Notes under the pieces: generated by a model
What the model was told of the DNA's origin: nothing
The model's input: the letters and a program-made list of their open reading frames with translations, nothing else
Databases searched by the model: none
Translations under genes and position numbers: made by a program
From: Leucobacter massiliensis
Lineage (GTDB): Bacteria; Actinomycetota; Actinomycetes; Actinomycetales; Microbacteriaceae
NCBI RefSeq assembly: GCF_002982315.1
Contig: NZ_MWZD01000012.1
Span: 62,001-126,000, forward strand
Reading direction: 5' to 3'
DNA length: 64,000 bases
In this document: piece by piece, positions 26,317 to 34,214 of the stretch
Position numbering within the stretch: the stretch's first letter is position 1
Layout: the number at the start of each line of letters is the position of its first letter

Positions 26317-27186
26317 ATGAAGCCCACCACCCACGGAGAGCGCCTCTCCTTCTACCAGTTCGGTGCGACGACGATGTTCGCGAGCCGCATGGACCAGCGC
26401 TTCTCCTACTGCCTCTATGTGCCGGAGAGCTACGACGAGCAGCGGCCGGGAAGGTACTCGCTGGTCGTCGCCATCCACGGCACGGGGCGCGACGCGCCAC
26501 GGCTGCGCAACGAGTTCATCGAGTTCGCCGAAGCCGAGCAGTGCGTGGTGCTCGTGCCCCTGTTTCCCGCGGGGATCGGTGAGCCGGGGGAGCTGAATGC
26601 CTACAAGTACCTGGTCGGGCCGGACGTGCGCTACGACCTGGTACTGCTCGATATGGTGGCGGAGGTCGAGGAGACGTACCGGCTCAGCTTCGAGACCTTC
26701 TTCCTGACGGGATTCTCCGGCGGAGCGCACTTCACGCACCGCTTCCTCTACGCCCACCCGGAGCGGCTGTTCGGCGTCTCGATCGTGTCGCCGGGCGTGG
26801 TGACCCTCTGCGATCCGGAGCTTCCCTGGCCCGCGGGCGTCTCCGGCCTCGAATCCGAGTTCGGCCGCGCCTTCGACGCGGACGCCGTCGCCCGCGTGCC
26901 GACCAACCTCGTCGTCGGCGACGAGGACACGGAGACCTGGGAGATCTCGGTCGCTCCGGGAAGCCCCGCCTACATCCCCGGGGTGAATGCCGCCGGGGTG
27001 ACGCGCATCACCCGGCTCGATGCGCTCGCCGACTCCCTGCGACGCAACGGCAACGCGGTTACTGTCGATATCGTCCCCGGCGTGGCGCACGAGGGATACC
27101 ATCTCCTCAAACCGACCTTCCGGGCACTGCGCACCCTGCTGCGCGAGGCCCGCGGAACGGAGCAGGAGACGCAGGTGCAGTCATGA
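26317..27186 (+). CDS. alpha/beta hydrolase
   Basis: A 289-residue alpha/beta hydrolase. The oxyanion-hole region reads LVVAIHGTGRDA, the nucleophile elbow is TGFSGGAHF (Gly-Phe-Ser-Gly-Gly), an acidic residue lies in VVGDEDTETW and the terminal histidine in VPGVAHEGYHLL, giving a plausible Ser-Asp-His triad. There is no signal peptide. Such enzymes hydrolyse esters, lactones or amides. It is 29 bases downstream of the C45 gene and overlaps the RpiR gene at its end, so it should act in the same pathway. Confidence 0.82.
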   Translation: MKPTTHGERLSFYQFGATTMFASRMDQRFSYCLYVPESYDEQRPGRYSLVVAIHGTGRDAPRLRNEFIEFAEAEQCVVLVPLFPAGIGEPGELNAYKYLVGPDVRYDLVLLDMVAEVEETYRLSFETFFLTGFSGGAHFTHRFLYAHPERLFGVSIVSPGVVTLCDPELPWPAGVSGLESEFGRAFDADAVARVPTNLVVGDEDTETWEISVAPGSPAYIPGVNAAGVTRITRLDALADSLRRNGNAVTVDIVPGVAHEGYHLLKPTFRALRTLLREARGTEQETQVQS

Positions 27187-28148
27187 AGCATGAGCCCGGC
27201 GAGGCGCAGCCCGACAATCCCGGTGACGTGCTCGAGCGCATCCGCGAGCGGCTGCCACGCCTCACGGCCGGCGAGTCGCGGATCGCGCAGTACATCGCCG
27301 AGCAGCCCGAGCAGGCGCTGCTCATGAGCGCCGTGCAGATCGGCGAGACGCTCGGCGCCAGCGACATGACCGTGCTGCGCACCGCACGATCACTGGGCTA
27401 CGCCGGCTGGCCGGAGCTGCGACGCGCCCTCGGCTCGCAGCTCGCGCTCACCGTGCACCCGGCTAAGCGCCTCTCGACGCGGCTCACGGTGACCAAGCGC
27501 GAATCGCACGCGAGCCTGCTCGACATCGTGTTCGAGGAGGCGCGCGAGCGCCTCGCCACCTCGCGGGCCGCGCTCGACGCGAGCGAGTTCTCGCGGGCGG
27601 TGCGGATGGTCAGCGCGGCCTCGACCGTCCACGTCTTCGGCGTCGGCGTGTCATCGGTCTCGGCCGAGTACCTGACCGTGAAGCTGCTGCGGGAGGGCGT
27701 GCTCGCGAGGCACGCGAAGAACATGGGCTTCGCGTTCGCAGATGCGCTGCTGGCGCTGCGCGAGGGCGATCTGCTCGTCGCCTTCGCCCCCGGCCGGGAG
27801 TTCACGGAGCTCGATGTCGCCTTCGCAGAGGCGAGGCGTCTCGGCGTGTCGACGCTGCTGTTCACCGACAAGTACCGCGACGCGTACCTCGACCGCGTCG
27901 ACTGCGTGCTGCGCACGGCGAGCTCGGCGGGCGGGCTCACGGGCGAGAACTTCCCGGCCATGGTCGCGGTCGACTCGCTCGTGCTCGCGCTCGGGCACGT
28001 CGACCCCGAGGGGGCGCTCGCCACATCACGCCGGTTGAACAAGCTGCGCCGCGCGCTGCGGCGCCGGCCCGGAAGCGGGCGGGCCGAGCCGGGCGGCCCG
28101 TCAGGCGGCCTGGCTGCCGCAGACTCCGGGCAGGAGGAGCGCAAGTGA
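27183..28148 (+). CDS. MurR/RpiR-family regulator
   Basis: A 321-residue regulator with an N-terminal HTH_6 domain (LTAGESRIAQYIAEQPEQALLMSAVQIGETLGASDMTVLRTARSLGYAGWPELR) and a SIS domain at about 125-260 that normally binds phosphosugars (VHVFGVGVSSVSAEYL, LLVAFAPGREFTELDVAFAEARRLG). The C-terminal 40 residues are Arg/Gly rich. Placed inside the import/hydrolysis operon, overlapping genes on both sides, it is the likely local regulator. The SIS effector may be a metabolite of the imported compound. Confidence 0.87.
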   Translation: MKHEPGEAQPDNPGDVLERIRERLPRLTAGESRIAQYIAEQPEQALLMSAVQIGETLGASDMTVLRTARSLGYAGWPELRRALGSQLALTVHPAKRLSTRLTVTKRESHASLLDIVFEEARERLATSRAALDASEFSRAVRMVSAASTVHVFGVGVSSVSAEYLTVKLLREGVLARHAKNMGFAFADALLALREGDLLVAFAPGREFTELDVAFAEARRLGVSTLLFTDKYRDAYLDRVDCVLRTASSAGGLTGENFPAMVAVDSLVLALGHVDPEGALATSRRLNKLRRALRRRPGSGRAEPGGPSGGLAAADSGQEERK

Positions 28149-28834
28149 TGGAGCTCGTGGTCAATCCGGTGCCACCGGCGCTGCCGCGCGCCGAGGCCGA
28201 GTCCTTCGCCGCCCTGAGCCTGCCCACCCTCGGCCACTACCTGGAAGACGGATTCGTGGAACCGGCGATCCGCTGTCTGGTCCGCCCTGAGACGACCGTG
28301 GTGGGGACTGCCATGACCGTGCGCACGACGGCGAGCGACTCGACGGCCCTGCACCACGCGGCCGGCATGATCTTGCCGGGTCAGGTGATGGTCATCGACA
28401 CCGGCGGGGACCACAGGCATGCGCCGCTCGGGGAGGTCGTGGCCACCCAGCTCAAGGTGCGGGGTGCGGCTGGGGTCGTCGTCGACGGCGTCGTGACCGA
28501 TATCCGGGAGCTACGCCGGATCGGCGTGCCCGTCTACGCCCGGGGGACGAGCCTGCTGACGACCAAGCTGCACGGCAGCGGCGGCGGCGGGATCGGGGGG
28601 CCGCTCGTCTGCGGCGGGGTGAGCGTGGAGCCGGGCCATGTGGTGCTCGCGGACGAGAACGGGGTGCTCATCGCCTCGCGCGGCAGGCTCGACGGCGTGG
28701 CAGGGACGGCACGCGAGGACGATGCGGAGGAGCCCGAACTGCTGCGGGCGATCGAGGCCGGGGGCCTGCTGGGCGAGCTCAGCGGCGCGTCGGCCCTGGT
28801 GCGGCGGCTGAGCCGCGTCTCCGAGCTGCGCTGA
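28145..28834 (+). CDS. RraA-family protein (aldolase/decarboxylase-like)
   Basis: A 229-residue member of the RraA / HMG-CHA aldolase fold. Recognisable parts: TLGHYLEDGFVEPAIRCL, GTAMTVRTTASDS, VMVIDTGGDHRHAPLGEVVATQLKVRGAAGVVVDGVVTDIRELRRIGVPVYARGT, and DENGVLIAS. In catalytic aldolases of this fold an Arg-Asp pair occurs in the segment that here reads VVTDIRE, so the Arg is replaced by Thr; catalytic function is therefore uncertain and a ring- or carboxylate-cleaving role cannot be assumed. It is the last gene of the operon. GTG 28145 overlaps the RpiR stop; ATG 28148 directly follows and is equally possible. Confidence 0.75.
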   Translation: MMELVVNPVPPALPRAEAESFAALSLPTLGHYLEDGFVEPAIRCLVRPETTVVGTAMTVRTTASDSTALHHAAGMILPGQVMVIDTGGDHRHAPLGEVVATQLKVRGAAGVVVDGVVTDIRELRRIGVPVYARGTSLLTTKLHGSGGGGIGGPLVCGGVSVEPGHVVLADENGVLIASRGRLDGVAGTAREDDAEEPELLRAIEAGGLLGELSGASALVRRLSRVSELR

Positions 28835-28883
28835 GGACCCGGTTCGGCGGTGCGTCCCGCTGGCGCCCCGCCGAACCGGGTCC
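28835..28883. terminator. long perfect hairpin between convergent genes, probable bidirectional terminator
   Basis: A perfect 16-bp inverted repeat (28835-28850 with 28868-28883) with a 17-base loop lies between the RraA stop and the end of the convergent ammonia-lyase gene. It lacks a clear T tract, so termination strength is uncertain. Confidence 0.6.
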
Positions 28884-28887
28884 CCGG

Positions 28888-29994
28888 CTAGACGGGGTTC
28901 GCCGCGAGGCTCTCCGTGTTGAAGAGCACGACGGTGCTGTCGCCGTCGAGGCCGAGCGGTCCACGGGCGCGGTCCAGCACCCGGCGCGCACCGGCGAGCG
29001 TCGCAGCGCCGCAGGGCCCGCTGTCGACCCCTGCCTCACGCAGCTCGCGCACGGCGCACAGCGCCTCATCGTCGTCGACGAGCACCGCCGCGTCCACTCC
29101 GTCGCGGAGCACCGGCCAGGCCAGTTCGGACGGGGTGCCGCAGTTGAGCCCGAGCATCACCGTGCGTCCGGTGGGCACGGCCCGGGGCACCCCGGTGGTG
29201 AGGGCGTGCAGGATCGCGGGGGCCGCGACGGGCTCGACGACCGCGACGACGGGCGGCTCCTCGACGCCGCGGAAATGCGTGACGATCGCCTGCGCCAGCG
29301 AGCCGACCCCTGCGGGCGCGAGGGCGAGGTCGACGCGCGCATCGCCCGTCTCGCTGAGCTGGCACTCGAGTTCGGCGAGCATGGTGCTGTAGCCGTCGAC
29401 GATCCAGCCCGGGATCTCGTGGTAGCCGGGCCAGGCGGTGTCCTGGATCACGAGTCCGTCCGTTGCTTGCTCGGAGGCGTGCTCGCGCATGGCGGCGACG
29501 ACATCGTCGTAGGGGGCGTCGAGTTCGCGCACCTCGGCCCCTTCCGCGGCGATCGCCCGCTTCGCCTGCGCGGTGAGCGTGCCCGGGATGAACACGCGGC
29601 AGCCGAGGCCGATCGCGGCGGCGGTGCGTGCCACCGCGCGGCCGTGGTTCCCGTCGGTGGCGCAGATCAGCGTCACGGGAGGGTGTTCCGCCGCCGCGGC
29701 TCGGAGCCGCTCCACGGTCACTGCGGCACCGAGTCCCCACCGCGCTGCGAGGGCGCGGGCGATGGCGTAGGAGGCGCCGAGGATCTTGAAGGCGGGAAGC
29801 CCGAGCCGTGAGGATTCGTCCTTCAGCAGCACGCGGCGCACGCCGAGGGCGGAGGCGATGGCGGGCAGCTCGATCAGCGGCGTCGGGGCGTAGCCCGGCA
29901 GTGAGCGGTGGTAGGCAAGCACCTGCTCGCCGGGGCCGGTGAGCCGGTGCTGTCGCGCCGGCGGATTGAGATAGACGGTGTCGGTGGTTTCCAT
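28888..29994 (-). CDS. diaminopropionate ammonia-lyase-like PLP enzyme
   Basis: A 368-residue fold-type II PLP enzyme. The lysine motif KDESSRLGLPAFKILGASYA (PLP Lys in AFKILG) and ICATDGNHGRAVA match diaminopropionate ammonia-lyase (DpaL/YgeX), which converts 2,3-diaminopropionate to pyruvate and ammonia; threonine/serine dehydratase is the alternative. The glycine-rich PLP phosphate loop appears late as APAGVGSLAQA. ATG 29994 gives a normal N-terminus; a TTG start 33 bases upstream is possible. The ribosome-binding site is weak. It is divergent from the LysR gene at 30087 and converges on the importer operon, so it may finish the breakdown of an amino-containing fragment. Confidence 0.78.
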   Translation of the reverse strand: METTDTVYLNPPARQHRLTGPGEQVLAYHRSLPGYAPTPLIELPAIASALGVRRVLLKDESSRLGLPAFKILGASYAIARALAARWGLGAAVTVERLRAAAAEHPPVTLICATDGNHGRAVARTAAAIGLGCRVFIPGTLTAQAKRAIAAEGAEVRELDAPYDDVVAAMREHASEQATDGLVIQDTAWPGYHEIPGWIVDGYSTMLAELECQLSETGDARVDLALAPAGVGSLAQAIVTHFRGVEEPPVVAVVEPVAAPAILHALTTGVPRAVPTGRTVMLGLNCGTPSELAWPVLRDGVDAAVLVDDDEALCAVRELREAGVDSGPCGAATLAGARRVLDRARGPLGLDGDSTVVLFNTESLAANPV

Positions 29995-30027
29995 GCCTGC
30001 AGTGTGCCGGAGAACTCCATTCGACAA

Positions 30028-30059
30028 CAGCGGATATTATCGGCGGATACCGTCCGCTG
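30028..30059. promoter_or_regulatory. inverted repeat, candidate LysR operator
   Basis: CAGCGGA (30028-30034) and TCCGCTG (30053-30059) form a perfect 7-bp inverted repeat around an A/T-rich centre, in the divergent space between the ammonia-lyase and LysR genes. LysR regulators normally bind such dyads upstream of a divergent target. Confidence 0.5.
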
Positions 30060-30086
30060 AATGCGGATGATAGTGGGAGGTGGGGC

Positions 30087-30971
30087 GTGTCGGAGATCCG
30101 TCGTCTGCAGACGTTCCTCGAGTTCGTTCGGCTCGGGACGGTGGCGGCCGTTGCCGAGGCCTCGCAGTACAGCACCTCTGCGGTGTCCCAGCAGCTCGAG
30201 CGGCTCGCGGCCGGGTTCGGGGTGCAGCTGCTCGAAGCCGATGGCCGGGGCCTGCGCCTCACCCCGGCGGGCGAGGTCCTCGCCGAACTCGCCCCCGGGC
30301 TGCTGGGCGACTGGGAGCTGATGCGTGCACGGCTCGACGCCACGCGGGGAGAGCTGCTGGGCACGGTGGCCGTGGCCGCCTTCCAGACGGGATGCCTGGC
30401 GTTCTTCCCCGCGCTCATCGCCGCGCTGCGCCAGCGGGCGCCGGGGATCGAGCTCGGCTGCGTGCAGGCGGAACCGGAGCGATCGTTGCCGGCGCTGCGA
30501 GCGCGCGAGATCGACATCGCCGTCGTCGAGCGCTACCCGGGACGCCCAGTGGAGCCGCATCCGGAGCTCGCCGAGACGCCGCTCGGCGAAGACGGCATGC
30601 TGCTCGCGGCCCCAGAGGCGTGGAGGCCATCGGAGGGGCTTGCCGGGCTTTCGGAGCGCCCGTGGGTGTTCGAGCCGCAGGGCAGCCCGGCTCGTGCGTG
30701 GGCGGAGTCGCTCTGCCACGAGGCGGGGTTCGCGCCGCGGATTGCGCACGAGACCTCCGACGTCGTCGTGCAGTGCGCGCTCGCGGCCTCCGGAGCTGCG
30801 GCGGCGCTGATTCCTGCCCTCACCCCCGAGTCATTGCGCGGGGGAGTGCACTGCGTGCCTCTGCCACGCGGCCACGCCCGGACGCTCGTCGCACTGACGC
30901 GCCGCAGTGCGGCGGAACGACCGGCGGTGCGCGCGACGCTCGCAGCGCTCGAATCCGTGGTGCGCGGATGA
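30087..30971 (+). CDS. LysR-family regulator
   Basis: A 294-residue LysR-type regulator: HTH at residues 1-60 (EIRRLQTFLEFVRLGTVAAVAEASQYSTSAVSQQLERLAAGFGVQLLEA) and an effector-binding domain resembling periplasmic binding proteins (GTVAVAAFQTGCLAFFPALIAAL; AREIDIAVVERYPG). The GTG start has GGGAGG about 8 bases upstream. It is divergent from the diaminopropionate ammonia-lyase gene with the dyad at 30028-30059 between them, so it probably controls that gene. It converges on the C39-like gene with a 5-base gap. Confidence 0.87.
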   Translation: MSEIRRLQTFLEFVRLGTVAAVAEASQYSTSAVSQQLERLAAGFGVQLLEADGRGLRLTPAGEVLAELAPGLLGDWELMRARLDATRGELLGTVAVAAFQTGCLAFFPALIAALRQRAPGIELGCVQAEPERSLPALRAREIDIAVVERYPGRPVEPHPELAETPLGEDGMLLAAPEAWRPSEGLAGLSERPWVFEPQGSPARAWAESLCHEAGFAPRIAHETSDVVVQCALAASGAAAALIPALTPESLRGGVHCVPLPRGHARTLVALTRRSAAERPAVRATLAALESVVRG

Positions 30972-30976
30972 GGGGC

Positions 30977-31996
30977 TCAAGGCTCTGAGAGCACCAGGAC
31001 CGAGCGGTATCGCGGATCCCCCCACCATGCCATCGCGTCGAGCTCGGCGGCAGCCATCGGGATGTCGCTCGCGTCCACCCAGCTCTCGCCGTGCGCCGTC
31101 TCGGCCCACGGGTCGTTGACGAGCAGGACGCCATCGCGGTGCGCGTGCGCCATGACCCAGTGCGGAACCGGCTCGCCGTGGAAGCGCGCCTCGTCGACGA
31201 GCACGAGCACGCGGCTGCCCCGGTCGATGGCGGCGATGATCTCGGCGATCCCGAACACCCGTTGCTCGATCTCGATCCCTGCCTCCGCGACGAGACGGAC
31301 GTCCTCCTCGTTGGCAAAGGCCCGGGCGTCGCGGGGTTCCATCGGGTTCAGCTGCGGCGCCAGGAACTCGGTGTCGTAGGCGCGCATGGCGAAGCGGTCG
31401 CGGTCGACCTGCAGCGCGAGTGCCCAGACGCCGCAGCCCGTGAACCGCGTGGCCCGACGCCAGATGGCGCGTTCACGTTCGCGGTTCATGGACGGGCCTC
31501 CCCGCCGGTGGGCCTCGGCCATGAGGAGTGACGCAGGACCGCAGCTGAAGTCCGTCGTCTGCCGGTAGTAGGGAGCCGCGGTATGTGGCCACGGTTCGGC
31601 GTAGCGCACCCATGCCGTCGCGGGTGCTTCGGTGCCCGGGCCGGAGACGGCCGGAGCGGGCATGCGCTCGAAGCCGAGTTCCGCCGCAAGCTCGGCCCAG
31701 GCAGACCCCGGGTCCTCCCACTTCACGCTCACGGCTCCGTTCTCGAAGCAGATCCGCGCGCGGTCAGCGATGAGTGCGGCAATGCCCTCCGGGTCCCCCT
31801 CCACCCGGGAGAACTTGCGGCTCAGCGTGCCGGGGCGACCCGATTCGAGCAGCCAGGCGCCCGGTGCGCCCGGCTCGTCACCCAGGGAGTGCAGCTCTGG
31901 CGCGTAGCGCGCGTCGAGGCTCTCGGCTGGCAGGCCGAGCCGGGCTTCGATCTCGCGTGGGTTCTCGGTGACCGCGGCGGTGCGGACGGGGCTCAT
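30977..31996 (-). CDS. C39-like cysteine peptidase family protein
   Basis: A 339-residue protein with a peptidase C39-like domain in the second half: TDFSCGPASLLMA (Cys nucleophile after a preceding Thr/Asp), HWVMAHAHRDG (His) and LLVNDPW (Asp), in the order of the papain-like C39 triad. The first 130 residues are less conserved and might bind substrate or a partner. C39 domains remove Gly-Gly leaders in bacteriocin exporters, but this stand-alone form has no ABC parts and no signal peptide, so its substrate is unknown; similar proteins occur widely in actinobacteria. The ATG at 31996 is used; no strong ribosome-binding site precedes it. Confidence 0.7.
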   Translation of the reverse strand: MSPVRTAAVTENPREIEARLGLPAESLDARYAPELHSLGDEPGAPGAWLLESGRPGTLSRKFSRVEGDPEGIAALIADRARICFENGAVSVKWEDPGSAWAELAAELGFERMPAPAVSGPGTEAPATAWVRYAEPWPHTAAPYYRQTTDFSCGPASLLMAEAHRRGGPSMNRERERAIWRRATRFTGCGVWALALQVDRDRFAMRAYDTEFLAPQLNPMEPRDARAFANEEDVRLVAEAGIEIEQRVFGIAEIIAAIDRGSRVLVLVDEARFHGEPVPHWVMAHAHRDGVLLVNDPWAETAHGESWVDASDIPMAAAELDAMAWWGDPRYRSVLVLSEP

Positions 31997-32215
31997 CAGT
32001 GTGCTGCCAATCTGCCGAGCGCTGCTCAGCCTCCGGGGACGGTGCCCCTCATCGCTCGCGGCGGTTCGGGCGCCGTCGAGAGGCCGTCTCTTCGCCAGAT
32101 TATCTGAAGCGCGGGGCGGCCGACAAGCGATCGTGGTGCACGGTTGCGTGGCCCGCGGGGGGGGGGGCCGCCGCGGGGGTCCGCCCCGCCGTGAGGCGCA
32201 CCCCGGCGCCGGGCC
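31997..32215. other. intergenic stretch with an 11-G run
   Basis: A 219-base gap between the C39-like gene (which starts at its left edge) and the end of potD. It contains an uninterrupted run of 11 G at 32157-32167 within a very G/C-rich segment. No gene or clear terminator was found. The run is a likely spot for length error or polymorphism. Confidence 0.5.
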
Positions 32216-33331
32216 TCAGCCCTTGAAGGTCTCGAAGATCTTCGTGTAGTTCGTCATCTCCTCGTTGTTGCAGGGCCGCACCGGCTTCGCGAGCTCGTAG
32301 TCCTCCGGGATCACGATCGCCTCGCTGTCCGCGAGCTCCGGATCCATGAGCTCTTGCGTGCCCTCCACTCCTGAGGCGTACGCCTGGTAGTTCACCGCCA
32401 CTGCCATGTTCTCGGGATCGAGCATCCAGTTCAGGAAGGTCTTCGCCTGGTCGACGTTCTGCGCGCCCACCGGGATGGTGAAGTTGTCCTGCCAGAGTGC
32501 GATCCCCTCCTCCGGGTAGACGTAGCGCAGTGACGGGCGCTCCTGCATGGCGCGGTGCGCGGCGCCGTTCCAGATCATCGCCATGGCCTGCTCGCCGTTT
32601 GCGAGACGCTCCAGGATCCCGTCGCTGTTGATCGTCGCGACGCGTGGCTTGAAGTCGACGAGCAGATCCTGCGCCGCCTGGAGCTCTGCGCCGTCGGTGG
32701 TGCAGAACTCCCCGCCGGTGACGCGCAGCGCGGAGTTGACGACCTCGCTCTGGTCGTTCATGGTGCCGACCTTGCCGGCGGACTCGGGCGGGTCGAAGTA
32801 GTCGGCCCAGGACGTCAGCTCTTCGTCGATGACCTCGGTGTCGTAGGCGAAGGAGGTGGTGCCGTACAGGTACGGAGTGGAGTACTTGCGCCCCTCATCG
32901 AAGTAGACGTCCATGAAGTCGTCCTCGATGTTTCCGCCGTTGGGCAGGCTGCTCGCATCGAACTCGAGCAGCAGGCCGTCATTCTTCAGGATCTCCACCA
33001 TGTAGTCCGTGGGGACCACGACGTCGTAACCCGCTCCGTCGGAGGCGCGCAGTTTCGCCTCCAGGCTCTCGTTGCTGTCGTAGTAGTCGACGTTGAGGGT
33101 GATGCCCGTGTCCTCGGTGAACTTCTTCACCAGTTCCTCGGGGTAGTAGTCGCTCCAGGTGTAGAGGTTGAGCTCGCCGCTGCTCGCCTCGACGTATTCG
33201 CCTGCCGCCGCGCCGCCGCCCGCCTCGCCGCCGCTGTCGCTGACGCCGCCGCCGCAGGCGGTGAGCGCGAGCGCCCCGGCGGCGGTCAGCGCCAGCGCGG
33301 TGCCGATGCGCGCCCTTCGTGTTCTACGCAT
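32216..33331 (-). CDS. potD: polyamine ABC transporter substrate-binding lipoprotein (PotD-like)
   Basis: A 371-residue binding lipoprotein. The signal peptide ends in lipobox ALALTACGGG. The mature part has PotD/PotF features: LNLYTWSDYYPEELVKKFTEDTGI, YDVVVPTDYMVEILKNDGLL, ANGEQAMAMIWNG and FLNWMLDPENMAVAVNYQAYAS. It delivers spermidine, putrescine or a similar cation to the PotBC channel. It is the last gene of potABCD, its start overlapping the potC stop by 8 bases. Ligand identity within the polyamine group is not determined by sequence alone. Confidence 0.88.
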   Translation of the reverse strand: MRRTRRARIGTALALTAAGALALTACGGGVSDSGGEAGGGAAAGEYVEASSGELNLYTWSDYYPEELVKKFTEDTGITLNVDYYDSNESLEAKLRASDGAGYDVVVPTDYMVEILKNDGLLLEFDASSLPNGGNIEDDFMDVYFDEGRKYSTPYLYGTTSFAYDTEVIDEELTSWADYFDPPESAGKVGTMNDQSEVVNSALRVTGGEFCTTDGAELQAAQDLLVDFKPRVATINSDGILERLANGEQAMAMIWNGAAHRAMQERPSLRYVYPEEGIALWQDNFTIPVGAQNVDQAKTFLNWMLDPENMAVAVNYQAYASGVEGTQELMDPELADSEAIVIPEDYELAKPVRPCNNEEMTNYTKIFETFKG

Positions 33332-34214
33332 GCTGTCTGCTCCTTCGTTGTGATTGCAGGAATGTGATGGTGGTGACGACGATCGCGAGCACCAGCAGCA
33401 GCGTCGCGATGACGTTGACCGCCGGGCTGGCCCCGCGCCGGATCAGGCTGAAGAGGAACACCGGCAGCGGGGTCGCGCCCGAGGCCGAGAGGAAGTTCGA
33501 GATGATGAAGTCGTCGAGCGAGATGACGAAGGCGAGCACCGCCCCCGAGATGATTCCCGGTACCAGCAGCGGCAGCGTGATGCGACGGAACATCTGCCAG
33601 GTGCTCGCTCCGAGATCCGTGGCGGCCTCGAAGTAGGACCCGCCGAGGCCCTTCAGGCGGGCCCGGACCGGCATCAGTGCGAAGGGGATGCAGAACGAGG
33701 TGTGCGCGAGCATGAGCGCGAGGAGACCCGGCTGAAGCCCGATCATGCGGATGAACCCGAGCGTCGCGACCGCGAGCACGATCTCGGGGATGACGAGCGG
33801 CGCGGCCAGCACGGCGGTCGCGATCCCGCTGCCGCGGGCGCGGAGCTGGTCGACGGAGAGCGCGAACAGGATCGCGAAGACCGTCGACACGAGGGTCGCG
33901 ACGATCGCGATCTGCAGGGAGACCACGAGGGAGTTCACGAGGTTCGCATTCTGGGCGACCTCACCGAACCAGCGAAGGCTGAAGCCCCTCCACACGAGCG
34001 CCGAGTCGCCGTCGTTGAAGGCGTAGACGGTCGTGATGAGGATCGGCAGGTACAGGAACACGATCCCGAAGACGGCGACTGGTGCGACCCCGGGGAAGTC
34101 GCGGAGCCGGAGAGCGCGCGCGGGCCTGCGGACCGGGGGGCGCGGGCCGGGCGACGGGGCTGCGGCCTCCTCCGGCGATGCGTCGCGGACGGGGCGGGAG
34201 CGGGCGATGGTCAC
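33324..34214 (-). CDS. potC: polyamine ABC transporter permease (PotC-like)
   Basis: A 296-residue permease with six hydrophobic segments after a Pro/Arg-rich N-terminal tail. Family marks include FLYLPILITTVYAFNDGDSALVWRGFSLRWFGE, LAHTSFCIPFALMPVRARL, and the EAA loop YFEAATDLGASTWQMFRRITLPLL. The GTG at 34214 overlaps the potB stop (GTGA) and is preferred; the longer open frame upstream reads through potB in another frame. It forms the channel with PotB. Confidence 0.88.
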   Translation of the reverse strand: MTIARSRPVRDASPEEAAAPSPGPRPPVRRPARALRLRDFPGVAPVAVFGIVFLYLPILITTVYAFNDGDSALVWRGFSLRWFGEVAQNANLVNSLVVSLQIAIVATLVSTVFAILFALSVDQLRARGSGIATAVLAAPLVIPEIVLAVATLGFIRMIGLQPGLLALMLAHTSFCIPFALMPVRARLKGLGGSYFEAATDLGASTWQMFRRITLPLLVPGIISGAVLAFVISLDDFIISNFLSASGATPLPVFLFSLIRRGASPAVNVIATLLLVLAIVVTTITFLQSQRRSRQHA

